From Geothrix fermentans DSM 14018 (GTDB lineage Bacteria; Acidobacteriota; Holophagae; Holophagales; Holophagaceae), in assembly GCF_000428885.1 (NCBI RefSeq), contig NZ_AUAU01000005.1, positions 151,659 through 215,658 on the forward strand: a stretch of 64,000 bases of DNA, in the 5' to 3' direction. A model generated the notes under the pieces. The model saw only the letters and a list, made by a program, of their open reading frames with translations, was not told where the DNA came from and searched no databases. Positions 8,996 to 17,896 of this stretch are shown piece by piece (within the stretch, counting starts at the first letter, position 1; each line of letters starts with the position of its first letter). Position numbers and translations under genes: made by a program.

Positions 8996-10158
8996 TGGCG
9001 GCGCGCCTCGGCCCCATCGAGGCGCCGCCGGATTCCGGCCTGCTGGGGCCCCTCGGCCCGGAGATCTCCCCGCTCTTCACCCGCCCCTTCCTGGTGCTGC
9101 ACCGGGCCTCGGAGTTGTACACCGCCCGCATCTGCCTGCTGCTGCTGTGCGATCTGGGCTGGGAGACCCGCCTGCGGGCCGGCGCCACCCTCGACGACCT
9201 CTGCACGGGCCTGCCGGACCAGGCCCGCCGGCCCCTCGCCTGGATGCTGCCCTTCCTCGCCGCCGAAAGCCTGCTGGCGGAGGAGGGCGGCACCTATACC
9301 CTCCGGGGCGAGCCCGATCTGGACCTGGCGGGCCTCCGCGAGGCCGTGGCCCTGGAGGCCCCTGGCCACGAGGCCAACTTCGACCTCCTCGACGGCGTGC
9401 GCTCCCACATCGGCCCCTTCTTCACCGAGGGGCGGGACGGCGACGGCCTGCTCTTCGACCTGGCCCTCTTCCCCCACTGGCTGGCCTACTTCCGCAACGG
9501 GAACCTGGTCTACTTCCCCAACAACCTGCTCACCCTGCTGGCCCTCCGCGAAGGCCTGCCTCAGGGGGCGCGGGTCCTGGAGCTGGGGGGCGGCGCCGGC
9601 TCCTTCGCCCAGCTGGTGGCCCAGCGGGGCGCCGAGGAAGGCTGGCTGGAGCGCATCGCCGAGTACCGCTTCACCGATGTGGCCCCCACCTTCCTCCGGC
9701 GTGCCCAGCGCGGCCTGGGGGCCGCGGCGCCGGGCCTTGCCCTCGCCTTCCAGGCCCTGGACCTGAACCGGCCCCTGGAGGCCCAGGGCATCGCGCCCGC
9801 CAGCCTCGACGCCATCGTGGGCATCAACGTGCTGCACGTGGCCCACGACCTGGAAGCCACCCTCCTGGACCTCCGGAGCCGCCTGCGGCCCGGGGGCCGC
9901 CTCGTCCTCGGCGAGTGCCTCAAGCCGGCCCTCGACACCCCGCTCTACATCGAGTTCTTCTTCACCTTCATCAAGGCCTTCACCGGCGTGAGGCTCGACC
10001 CCCGCTGGCGGCCCCGCCATGGCTTCCTCACGCCAGAAGCCTGGGACCGGGCCCTGGAGCATGCCGGGTTCCGCAACATCCAGCACGTCCCCCCGCCCCG
10101 CCCCCTCATGGACAACCAGCCCGCCTTCACGGTGGGCGCCATCAGCGCCTCTGCCTGA
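8995..10158 (+). CDS. SAM-dependent class I methyltransferase with N-terminal helical domain
   Basis: A 387-residue protein whose ATG overlaps the last base of the prs stop, so the two are probably co-translated. The N-terminal ~110 residues look like a winged-helix dimerisation domain as in O-methyltransferases (RICLLLLCDLGWETRLRAGATLDDL). The SAM site is VLELGGGAGSFAQLV near residue 195, followed by VGINVLHVAHDLEATLLDLRSRLRPGGRLVLGE in pieces. The substrate is unknown. There is no pathway neighbour other than prs, with which no functional link is obvious. Confidence 0.75.
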   Translation: MAARLGPIEAPPDSGLLGPLGPEISPLFTRPFLVLHRASELYTARICLLLLCDLGWETRLRAGATLDDLCTGLPDQARRPLAWMLPFLAAESLLAEEGGTYTLRGEPDLDLAGLREAVALEAPGHEANFDLLDGVRSHIGPFFTEGRDGDGLLFDLALFPHWLAYFRNGNLVYFPNNLLTLLALREGLPQGARVLELGGGAGSFAQLVAQRGAEEGWLERIAEYRFTDVAPTFLRRAQRGLGAAAPGLALAFQALDLNRPLEAQGIAPASLDAIVGINVLHVAHDLEATLLDLRSRLRPGGRLVLGECLKPALDTPLYIEFFFTFIKAFTGVRLDPRWRPRHGFLTPEAWDRALEHAGFRNIQHVPPPRPLMDNQPAFTVGAISASA

Positions 10159-10196
10159 CTCCGGAGAGGCGGCGCGGTTGCGTCGCCTCCCCGGAG
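10159..10196. terminator. Bidirectional terminator-like hairpin
   Basis: ctccgg-a-gaggcg (10159-10171) pairs with cgcctc-c-ccggag (10184-10196), with one mismatch. It sits between the convergent methyltransferase and RND permease genes. T runs are weak. Confidence 0.5.
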
Positions 10197-10205
10197 CCCG
10201 TGGCA

Positions 10206-13200
10206 TCACGCCTCCTTGGGCCTCCCCACCCACGCATAGAAGCTGGGCAGGGCCAGCAGGGTGAACAGGGTGCTGGTGAGAAGGCCGCCCACCATGACGA
10301 GGGCCAGGGGGCGCTCCAGCTCGCTGCCGCCGAAGCCCAGCAGCATGGGCATGAGGCCGAGGATGGCGCTCCCGGCGGTCATGAGCTTGGGCCGCACGCG
10401 TCCCAGGCTGGCCTCCATCAGCGCCTCGCGGAAGGGCAGGCCCTCGGCCACCAGGTGCTTGGCCTGGGTGATGAGCACCAGGCTGTTCTGCACCGCCACG
10501 CCAAAGAGCCCGATTATCCCCACGATGGAGCTGATGTTCCAGGTCTCCCCGGCCAGCCACAGGGCCAGGAGACCGCCGGCGAAGGCATCGGGCAGGGTCA
10601 GGACCACCACCAGCACCTCGCGCCAGCGGCCCAGGGCCAGGTAGAGCAGCCCCACCACCAGGACCAGGGCGGCCCCGATGGCGATCACCAGGCGCTGGTG
10701 GGTTTCGCGGGCCTCCTCGACCTTGCCGCCCAGCTTCACCACCGTGCCCCGGGGCAGGTCCAGGCCCTGGAGGGCCTTCTCGATCCGGTCCGCGGTGCCA
10801 CCCAGGTCGCCCGTGGTGCGGACGTTCAGGGCCAGGCGCCGCTGGGCCGCCTCGCGGCGGATGAGGCTGGGCGTGCCGGCCTCCTCGAAGCGGGCCACCT
10901 GGCCCAGCTCCACCACCCGGCCACCCTCCAGCACCAGGGGCAGGCGCTTGAGGGTCTCGGGACTGGTGCGGCCGTCGTCGGGAAAGCGCACCACCCGCTC
11001 GATGCGCTGGGGGCCCTCGAAGCGTGGCGCGGCCTCCAGTCCCTGGAGGGCCGCCTTCAGCGTGGCGGCGATGAGGGGCCGGGGCACGTCCAGCCGGCGC
11101 AGCGCATCCTCGTCGGGCACCACGGTCCACTTGGGCAAAACGCCCGCCCCCTCGGGGGTGACGGAGGCCACGCCGGACACCTTGGCCAGCGCCTCCTGGA
11201 GGGCGGGGAGGCGGGGCTGGAGCGCGGCCAGATCCGGGTGGAAGAGCTTCACCTGGATGTCCGCGGGCGTGCCGCCGATGCCTTCGGAGATGCGCATCTG
11301 CATGGGGGTGGTCAGCTCCACCGGGTAGGGCAGCTCCTCCGCCAGCTCGGCCACGTCCTTCTGGACCTCGGGGGTCCGGCGGCTCCCGTCCAGCACCACC
11401 AGCACGTCGGAGAGCGTGTGGGGCATGGGATCCTCGGTCAGGTCCGACCGGCCCGTCCGGCGGTAGACCGAGGCCACGCCGGGGACCTTCACGAGCTTCT
11501 GCTCGAGCTGGGCATTGGCCTCGTCCACGGCCGCCAGGCTGGTCTCGGCGGGCAGGAGGCTGTTCAGGATCAGGGCCCCCTCGTCCAGCGCGGGCAGGAA
11601 GTTGCTCCCGAGGCGCAGGGCCAGCCAGAGGCTGGGGATGGTGAGGCCCAGGGCCAGGATCCGGACGAGGGCCCCATGGTCCATGGCCCACCGGAGGGCC
11701 GGCCGGTAGGCCCGCTTGAGGGCCTCCACCAGGCGCGGTTCCTCCAGCTCGGCGCCGGGCGGCAGGAAGCGCTCCACCAGGGCCGGCACCAGGGTGAAGC
11801 TCAGCACGAGGCTGATCGTCATGGCAGCGGCAATGGCCATGGCCAGGGGCGCATAGAGCCGCCCCGCGAGCCCGCCGATGGCCAGGAGCGGGATGAACAC
11901 CGCCAGGATGACCAGCACGGCCGTGAGGATGGGCGCGCCCACCTCCGCGGCGGCCCGGGTGAGGGCCACGCGCCGGGGCTCCAGGTGCTCCCGGTGCTGG
12001 TGCAGGCGGTGCGCGAGGTTCTCCACCATGATGACGGCGGCATCCACCAGGAGGCCCACGGCGATGGCCAGGCCGCCCAGGGTCATGGCGTTGAGCCCGA
12101 GACCCGCGAGCCGGAGCGGCACCGCGGCCCCCAGGGTGGCCAGGGGCAGCACCGCGATCACCATGAGGGCGCCGCGCAGGTTGCCCAGCAGGGCCACGAG
12201 CACCAGGGCCACGAAAACCCCGCCCAGGAGCAGGGCCCAGGTCACGCCGTCCAGGGCGTGGGTGACGAGGGCCCCCTGGTCGTACATCAGCTCCAGCTCC
12301 ATGCCCTCGGGCAGGCTCCGGCGCAGCTCGTCCAGGGCCCTGCGGGTCTCCCGGGCCACGGCCAGGGTCTCCGCCGTGGGCTGCTTCACCACCCGCAGGC
12401 TCACGTCCTCGTGGCCCTGGTGCCGCGCCAGACCGCGCCGGAAGGCGGCCCCTTCGCGCACCTCGGCCACGTCGCCCAGCAGGATGGCCCCGCGGGGCGT
12501 CTGGAGCCGGAGCCGCTTCACGGCCTCGGGGCGGGCGGCGAGGCTGCCCACGGTGATGAACCAGCCCTTGTCCTGGATCTCCATGACGCCGGCGGCGGTG
12601 TCCTGCTGGCTGCCCTCCAGGGCCTCGAGGACCTGCGCCAGGCTCACGCCCTGGAGGCGCATGCGCTCCGGCTGGACGACCACCTGGAGCTGGCGCTCCT
12701 CGCCCCCCAGGCGCTCCACGCGGGCCACGCCCGGCACGGCCTGGAGCCGCGGGATGAGCACCTGCTCGGCGTGATCCCGCAGCCGCATGGGATCGGTGGA
12801 CGGGCCTTCCAGAACGATCTCCATGATCTCCTGGAGGCGGCCCGCGGCGCTGGACATCAGCGGCGCCCGGGTGCCCTCGGGGAAGGCCCCGGACAGGCCT
12901 GCGAGGCGCTCGGCCACGAGCTGGCGGGCCCGCCAGGGGTCGGTGCCGCCCTCGAAGGACACGATGGTCTGCACCACTTCCGCCTGCACGGTGCTCACCA
13001 CGCGCTTCACGCCGGGCAGGCCGCCGAGGGCCTGCTCCACGGGCTGGGCCACGGTCAGCTCCAGCTCCGTGGCGGCCCGCCCGGGGCTCTGGATGAGCAG
13101 GTTGAGGCTGGGCAGGCTGAGGTCCGGGAAGAGGTCGCGCTTCAGCGTGGCGAAGCCGGCCACGCCGGCGGCGGCCCAGACGAGGGCCAGGGCGAACACC

Positions 13201-13280
13201 CAGCCCTTGCGGGGCAGTAGCCAATCGAACCAGCGGCGCAGGAGGCTCCGCTTCTGGAAGGGAGTCGTCTCAGTGGTCAT
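10206..13280 (-). CDS. RND efflux permease, CusA/CzcA-like (HME/HAE)
   Basis: A 1024-residue inner-membrane proton-driven pump with 12 predicted helices and two large periplasmic loops. Recognisable parts include LKRDLFPDLSLPSLNLLIQS at the N terminus, the TM4 motif GLLVDAAVIMVEN, and late helices such as LGLMPMLLGFGGSELERPLA. In CzcA, TM4 carries Asp402, Asp408 and Glu415. Here the 408 and 415 equivalents are present, but the 402 position is Ala (IAVGLLVD). Substrate class is therefore uncertain between heavy-metal and organic. Its start overlaps the end of the adaptor gene by 11 bases. It is the third gene of a tripartite operon. Confidence 0.9.
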   Translation of the reverse strand: MTTETTPFQKRSLLRRWFDWLLPRKGWVFALALVWAAAGVAGFATLKRDLFPDLSLPSLNLLIQSPGRAATELELTVAQPVEQALGGLPGVKRVVSTVQAEVVQTIVSFEGGTDPWRARQLVAERLAGLSGAFPEGTRAPLMSSAAGRLQEIMEIVLEGPSTDPMRLRDHAEQVLIPRLQAVPGVARVERLGGEERQLQVVVQPERMRLQGVSLAQVLEALEGSQQDTAAGVMEIQDKGWFITVGSLAARPEAVKRLRLQTPRGAILLGDVAEVREGAAFRRGLARHQGHEDVSLRVVKQPTAETLAVARETRRALDELRRSLPEGMELELMYDQGALVTHALDGVTWALLLGGVFVALVLVALLGNLRGALMVIAVLPLATLGAAVPLRLAGLGLNAMTLGGLAIAVGLLVDAAVIMVENLAHRLHQHREHLEPRRVALTRAAAEVGAPILTAVLVILAVFIPLLAIGGLAGRLYAPLAMAIAAAMTISLVLSFTLVPALVERFLPPGAELEEPRLVEALKRAYRPALRWAMDHGALVRILALGLTIPSLWLALRLGSNFLPALDEGALILNSLLPAETSLAAVDEANAQLEQKLVKVPGVASVYRRTGRSDLTEDPMPHTLSDVLVVLDGSRRTPEVQKDVAELAEELPYPVELTTPMQMRISEGIGGTPADIQVKLFHPDLAALQPRLPALQEALAKVSGVASVTPEGAGVLPKWTVVPDEDALRRLDVPRPLIAATLKAALQGLEAAPRFEGPQRIERVVRFPDDGRTSPETLKRLPLVLEGGRVVELGQVARFEEAGTPSLIRREAAQRRLALNVRTTGDLGGTADRIEKALQGLDLPRGTVVKLGGKVEEARETHQRLVIAIGAALVLVVGLLYLALGRWREVLVVVLTLPDAFAGGLLALWLAGETWNISSIVGIIGLFGVAVQNSLVLITQAKHLVAEGLPFREALMEASLGRVRPKLMTAGSAILGLMPMLLGFGGSELERPLALVMVGGLLTSTLFTLLALPSFYAWVGRPKEA

Positions 13281-14430
13281 GGGCCTCCCCTCCGCTCTTG
13301 CGCTTGATCTGGAGCGACTTCAGGAGGTAGGCGCCCTCGCCCGCCACGGTCTCGCCGGGCTTCACGCCCTCGAGCACCATGACATCCGTGCCGAGCTCCG
13401 GGCCGCGGCGCACGGGCCTGAACGCCGCCTCGTCGCCCTCCTTCACGAACACGCCCCAGGTGCCCTCCACCTGCTGCAGGGCGCTCTGGGGGAGCACCAC
13501 GGTCTTCGCCAGGGGCACGTGGACCTCCACCGGCGAGCCGGGGATGGGCAGCCGCCCGCCCAGCAGGCGCAGCCGGTAGCCCAGGCGCCGCGTGTCGGCG
13601 GTCAGCGTCATGGGCGTGCCCTCCAGCCGGGCTTTCCAGCGCTGGCCGTCGGCCTTGCGGACCTCGGTCTCCATGCCAGGCCGCCAGTCCTGGGGCGCCG
13701 GCAGGGGCAGCTCCAGGCGGACGATGGCGGCGGCCCCGGCCTGGAAGGCCCCCAGCTCCTGGCCGGCCTCGACGCCTTGGCCCAGCTGGGCCTTGTAGGC
13801 AGTCACCGCGCCGGCCTTCGGGGCGCGGACGGTGAACACGGCGCCGGCGGCCTCCGGGGCCACGCCACGGGCCTCCAGGGCAAGGCGGGCAGCCTCCTCC
13901 TCGGCCCGGGCCGTGGCGGCGTCGCTACGGGCCGCCTCCAGCTCGCGGCGGGAACCGGCCTGGGCTTCGAAGAGCCGCTCCTCCCTGGCCAGCTCGGCCC
14001 CGGCACGGTCGCGGCGGCTGCGGGCCGCCAGCCAGTCGGCCTTGAGGCGGGCCAGCTCCGGGCTCTGGAGGGCCAGCAGACCGGTTCCCCGCGCCACGGA
14101 CCGGCCCGGCGCCACGAGGATGGCCGAGACGATGCCCTTCACGGGACTGCTGAGCAGGGCCTGGGCGGACTCGTCCCCGATGGCCTCGGCGGGGTACCAG
14201 GCCCCCTCGGCCCGGGGCTCGGGCACCGTCAGGAAGCGGAGGCCGCGAACCTCCTTCAGGGGGATGCGGGCCTCCTCCTCGTGCCCCTGGGCTTCGTGGG
14301 CGTCATGGGCGTCATGGGCATCATGGGCGTCGTGGTGCCCCTCGCCGGCGGGAGGCGCGGCGCGGCGGCCGCAGCCCAGGGTTCCCACCAGGAGGAGGGC
14401 GAGCAGGGATGTGGAGAGGAGCTGGGTCAT
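13270..14430 (-). CDS. RND efflux periplasmic adaptor (membrane fusion protein), lipoprotein with His-rich N terminus
   Basis: A 386-residue adaptor linking the pump to the outer-membrane channel. A lipoprotein signal ends near Cys20 (LLLVGTLGC). Residues 31-50 are a His-rich stretch with DAH repeats holding seven His. Then come the lipoyl/barrel-sandwich halves (ALLSSPVKGIVSAILVAPGR and VFTVRAPKAGAVTAYKAQLG), a helical hairpin between them, and a C-terminal beta-barrel and membrane-proximal domain. CusB/CzcB adaptors often carry N-terminal metal ligands, so this supports a metal substrate. The ATG at 14430 overlaps the stop of the channel gene by 4 bases. Confidence 0.88.
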   Translation of the reverse strand: MTQLLSTSLLALLLVGTLGCGRRAAPPAGEGHHDAHDAHDAHDAHEAQGHEEEARIPLKEVRGLRFLTVPEPRAEGAWYPAEAIGDESAQALLSSPVKGIVSAILVAPGRSVARGTGLLALQSPELARLKADWLAARSRRDRAGAELAREERLFEAQAGSRRELEAARSDAATARAEEEAARLALEARGVAPEAAGAVFTVRAPKAGAVTAYKAQLGQGVEAGQELGAFQAGAAAIVRLELPLPAPQDWRPGMETEVRKADGQRWKARLEGTPMTLTADTRRLGYRLRLLGGRLPIPGSPVEVHVPLAKTVVLPQSALQQVEGTWGVFVKEGDEAAFRPVRRGPELGTDVMVLEGVKPGETVAGEGAYLLKSLQIKRKSGGEAHDH

Positions 14431-15608
14431 GGGGTCACCCCGGAGGTGAGGGCCTGGAGTTCGGCGGAGAGGAGGTGGGCGGCGTGGGCGCGGCGGTGGG
14501 AGGCCGCCTGGGCCTCCAGGAGCTGGCGGCGGATGGGCAGGGCCTCGGAGGGGCGTTCCCGCCCTTCGCTGAGGCGCAGCCCCACGGCCCGGAGGGAGGC
14601 GTCGAAGGCGGCGAAGGGGATGGGGGCGGCGAGGGGCAGCCGGGCCAGGGCCGACTGGAAGCGGGCGTCCAGGTCCAGCAGGGCGGACTCGGATTCCCGG
14701 GTGGCGGCCTGGAGGGCCGTCTCGGTCTCCCGGCGGAGGGCCTGGCCTTCGCCGGGCCGGGCGAAGCGGTAGGCCAGGCCCACCTTGCCGATGCGCTCCT
14801 CGCCCTCCCGGGCGTAGCTGCCCCGGAGGCTCCAGCGGCTGGCGGCCAGGGCCTCCTGGTGGCGCAGGGTCTGTCGATCGAGATCCAGGCGCCGCTGGAG
14901 GGCCTGCCGCAGGGCCCCGGCCTCGAAGCGGGCCTGGAGTCCCTCCGAGGCAGGCGCGGCGGGTTCGCCGGGGTCGCCAGGATCGCCCAGGGGCTGCGGA
15001 GCCGCCGGAACCTCTGCCAGGCTCCGGAGGCCGGCCCAGGCGATCAGGCGCTGCCGGTGGGCCTCCTCCAGGTCCGCCTGGGCGCGCAGGGCCTCGCCCT
15101 CCACCAGGCTCACCTGGAAGGCGGGATCGGCCCCGGCCTCCAGCCGGGCTCGGGCGGCCTGGAGCCAGGTCCGGACCGTGGCCAGGTCCGCCTGCCGGAG
15201 CTGAAGCAGGCGCTCGGCCAGCCATGCGTCCAGGTAGGCCTGGCGCAGGCGGAACCGGGCCTCCACACGGGCCGCCTCCCGCAGGGCGGGGTCCGCCTGC
15301 CCGAGGGCCGAGGCCAGGTCCCGCCGGACGGCCGGCGAGAGGAAGAGGGGCAGGTCCAGCTCCACGGACCGGTCCGTGGTGGCGGGGGCGCCGGGCTGGG
15401 TGCGGGGGCCGGCGGACAGGCCCAGGGCCGGGCCCTCCCGGAGCAGGCCCCGGGTGCCGCCCAGGGCCCGGTGGCGCTCGGCCAGGAGGGCTTCGGCGCG
15501 CAGCTGCTCAGGGCTCGTGCGGGCCCGCTGGAGGATGTCGTCATAGGAGAGGGGCGGCGCCTGCGCCATGAGCAGGCAGGGCAACGCCCCCAGGAGGAAG
15601 GCTCGCAT
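14427..15608 (-). CDS. TolC-family outer membrane efflux protein (CusC-like)
   Basis: A 393-residue exported protein with a signal peptide (MRAFLLGALPCLLMAQA). Two long alpha-helical repeats rich in Ala, Arg, Glu and Leu follow (SYDDILQRARTSPEQLRAEA and LRQALQRRLDLDRQTLRHQE), as in outer-membrane factors that form trimeric channel-tunnels. It is slightly short for the family (usually 410-480). It is the first gene of the channel-adaptor-permease operon, with 4-base and 11-base overlaps downstream. Confidence 0.82.
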   Translation of the reverse strand: MRAFLLGALPCLLMAQAPPLSYDDILQRARTSPEQLRAEALLAERHRALGGTRGLLREGPALGLSAGPRTQPGAPATTDRSVELDLPLFLSPAVRRDLASALGQADPALREAARVEARFRLRQAYLDAWLAERLLQLRQADLATVRTWLQAARARLEAGADPAFQVSLVEGEALRAQADLEEAHRQRLIAWAGLRSLAEVPAAPQPLGDPGDPGEPAAPASEGLQARFEAGALRQALQRRLDLDRQTLRHQEALAASRWSLRGSYAREGEERIGKVGLAYRFARPGEGQALRRETETALQAATRESESALLDLDARFQSALARLPLAAPIPFAAFDASLRAVGLRLSEGRERPSEALPIRRQLLEAQAASHRRAHAAHLLSAELQALTSGVTP

Positions 15609-15678
15609 GGGGACCTCGAAGGAAGGGGGGACGGCACGGCAGGCCGAGGCCCGGCCGCGCGTTCAGGCGCTCCATCCT

Positions 15679-15999
15679 TCAGGCCCGGGGTGGTTCCTTT
15701 TCCGGTTCGGGGCTGAGGCTCACGAGGTCGGCGGCCCGCTCCGCGAGGAAGCCGGGCGTCGGAAGGGGGTCGCCCGGCGGCGGCGCGGGAGCCTCCGGCA
15801 TGGGGGCCGTGGCGCACCCGTCCGAGCAGAGCAGGTGGCAGATGGGGGGACAGGCCTCTTCGGCCCCTCCGTCCGTGCAGGGGTCGGCGCCCGCGGCGCC
15901 CAGGTAGAGCCCCACCAGGCAGAGCAGGAACACGGCCACCCAGCGCCTCAGGGGACGCAAGCCGCGCGCAGGGACGCGCCGGAGCCGTGGGTTCGCCAT
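15679..15999 (-). CDS. Small exported Cys-rich protein upstream of the efflux operon
   Basis: A 106-residue hypothetical protein. A basic N terminus and one hydrophobic segment (WVAVFLLCLVGLYLGAAGA) suggest export or a membrane anchor. A cluster of six Cys follows (DPCTDGG...ACPPICHLLCSDGC), then a Pro-rich tail. It lies 70 bases upstream of the channel gene in the same direction. In several metal-efflux operons a small exported protein (CzcI-like) takes this position; no sequence match to CzcI is claimed. The Cys cluster could bind soft metal ions. Confidence 0.6.
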   Translation of the reverse strand: MANPRLRRVPARGLRPLRRWVAVFLLCLVGLYLGAAGADPCTDGGAEEACPPICHLLCSDGCATAPMPEAPAPPPGDPLPTPGFLAERAADLVSLSPEPEKEPPRA

Positions 16000-16024
16000 T
16001 CCCTCCAGACTACCTGGGATGCAC

Positions 16025-16054
16025 GGAAAGCGGCGCCTCGCGGCGCCGCTTTCC
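16025..16054 (-). terminator. Strong hairpin after the DUF4382 gene
   Basis: ggaaagcggcgcc (16025-16037) pairs perfectly with 16042-16054 around a 4-base loop, just downstream of the DUF4382 stop. There is no T run after it on the minus strand. Confidence 0.6.
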
Positions 16055-16068
16055 GCGCAGAGGGCGGA

Positions 16069-17760
16069 TCAGAATCCCGAGAACACCACCACCGCGTAGG
16101 CCGCGAAGGTGCCGTCGGGCTTGGGCACCACGGCCACGCGGGCCGGGGTGGCAGTCACGAGCTTGGTGGCCCAGGCGGTTGCGGCCACGGGGGCCACCGT
16201 GATCACGCCGTTCTGCTTCGAGACTTCCAGCACCAGGGGCTGCATGCCCACGGTGGCGTTCAGGGCCACGGTGACGGTCTGGCTGGCGGCGCTGGAGTTG
16301 ACGAAAGTGAAGCCCAGCTGGCCGCCGTCGTACGAGGTGCTGATGGTCCCGGTGGGCAGGGCCACGGGCATGAAGATGGCGTTGTTCGCATCCCAGGCGC
16401 CGGTGGTCCCGTTCCACACCAGGTCGCTCATGCCCCGGGCCTGGAGGTCGCCCGTGGGGGTGCCCATCATGCCCGAGCCCATGCCGGAACATGCGGAGGC
16501 GAAGTCGCCCACGCTGGTGGAGTTCAGGCCGGGGAGGCCCACGTACCACCAGCTGAAGGCGCTGGCGTAGGCGTGGGTGCGGTCGCCGGTGAGATGCTGG
16601 TAGGTGAAGGAGCTGGTGGAGGCTGCGCTGATGCGGCCGCCGTCCACGGCCCGCTGGATGTTCACGGAGGCCGCGTGCATGGGCACAGCCAGGGGATCCT
16701 TGACCTGGACCTGCACCTTGAAGCCCGTCCACAGATTGGCGAGGGCCGCTGTTCCGGTGCCCAAGGCCTGGCTCATGTGGAAGGTGAAGGTGGTGTCCGC
16801 ATCGATGGCGATGGTCCGGGGCGCGCCGCTGGCGGAGCTGACCGCCATGAGGCCATTGGCCTGGTCCACGCCGTAGACGTGGCCCTCCGGCGTCCAGCCC
16901 GGCAGGGCGCTGGCGCCATACCACACGCGCACGGCCCAGAGGCTGCCGTCGGGCTGCATGCGCAGGGACACCAGGGCGTACTTCCCGGCGGCCAGGCCCG
17001 CGAAGCTGCCGACGGTCCGGGTGTCGGCGTTGAAGAACCAGCTGCCGGCATCCGCGTTCACCGTGAGGTCGTTGCCGCCGTCTGTGTGCAGCACGAAGCT
17101 GGAGGCGCCCACGGAGGCGATGGTGCCCCGGCGGTGCCGGAACATCAGCTGGGCCACGCCGGTCATGCCGTTGAGGTTGGAGCGGTGCCTCACCTGGAGG
17201 TTCAGCACCCAGGTGCCGTCGGGCAGCTGCACCAGGAACAGGGGATGGTTCAAGTCGAAGTCGAGCTGCACCGCATTGCTGCCGTTGGCGGTCACCACGA
17301 AGTCCGAGCTGAGGTTCACGAGGACGCTGCTGCCGGCCACCTTCACCTGGCTGGAGGGCACCACAGTCCCATCGGCCTTCACCAGATTGAGGCTGGCGGG
17401 GTCGATGGTGATGCGCAGGGCGTCGTAGGTGCCTGCGGGGATCTGGGCCGAGGCCAGCAGCTCGCCCACGCTGTCCAGATCCACGAGGTTGATCTTGGCG
17501 CTGGCGCCCTGGAAGGCCACCACCTCCTTGGTGTGGTCGGCCTTGTTCAGGAACGCCACCTGGGTCACCACCACCTCGATGGCGGACCACTGGTCCGAGG
17601 GCGCATCCGTGAGGATGACGGCGGCCGTGCCCGTGGCGGGCGGCGGGGCGGAAGCGGCGGGCGAGGAGGACGAACCGCCGCCGCAGGCCAAGCCGAGGGC
17701 CAGCGCGGTGAGGCCCAGGGGCATCGCCAGCACGGAGAAGGTGCGCAGGGGGGAACGCAT
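16069..17760 (-). CDS. DUF4382 domain lipoprotein
   Basis: A 563-residue exported protein. A lipoprotein-type signal (LALGLACGGGSSSS) is followed by a Ser/Pro/Ala linker. The DUF4382 domain then spans about residues 40-170 (AAVILTDAPSDQWSAIEVVVTQVAFLN, quoted in part; IPAGTYDALRITID). The remainder is beta-rich and unassigned, with a Gly/Met/Ser stretch (SACSGMGSGMMGTPTGD). DUF4382 proteins are cell-surface or periplasmic and of unknown function. The start at 17760 is chosen because it begins the signal peptide; upstream in-frame codons do not make one. Confidence 0.75.
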   Translation of the reverse strand: MRSPLRTFSVLAMPLGLTALALGLACGGGSSSSPAASAPPPATGTAAVILTDAPSDQWSAIEVVVTQVAFLNKADHTKEVVAFQGASAKINLVDLDSVGELLASAQIPAGTYDALRITIDPASLNLVKADGTVVPSSQVKVAGSSVLVNLSSDFVVTANGSNAVQLDFDLNHPLFLVQLPDGTWVLNLQVRHRSNLNGMTGVAQLMFRHRRGTIASVGASSFVLHTDGGNDLTVNADAGSWFFNADTRTVGSFAGLAAGKYALVSLRMQPDGSLWAVRVWYGASALPGWTPEGHVYGVDQANGLMAVSSASGAPRTIAIDADTTFTFHMSQALGTGTAALANLWTGFKVQVQVKDPLAVPMHAASVNIQRAVDGGRISAASTSSFTYQHLTGDRTHAYASAFSWWYVGLPGLNSTSVGDFASACSGMGSGMMGTPTGDLQARGMSDLVWNGTTGAWDANNAIFMPVALPTGTISTSYDGGQLGFTFVNSSAASQTVTVALNATVGMQPLVLEVSKQNGVITVAPVAATAWATKLVTATPARVAVVPKPDGTFAAYAVVVFSGF

Positions 17761-17896
17761 GGAAATCTCCAGGGAACGGAGCCGGGCTCCGGAGGGGGAA
17801 TGGAAGGGAACACCCCTCTGACCCGGCGCGGCAGGAAAGAGTTGATCACGACATTTCCGTTTTGCGGTTCCAGGCCTCGTCTTGCGACACTTCTGC

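Noticed and set aside
8701..13224. A very long open frame on the minus strand (over 1500 codons) across prs, the methyltransferase gene and the RND permease gene
   Set aside because: It is a by-product of GC-rich codons. It runs antisense to prs and the methyltransferase gene and out of frame with the permease gene, has low-complexity Arg/Gly/Pro/Ala composition, and matches no family.
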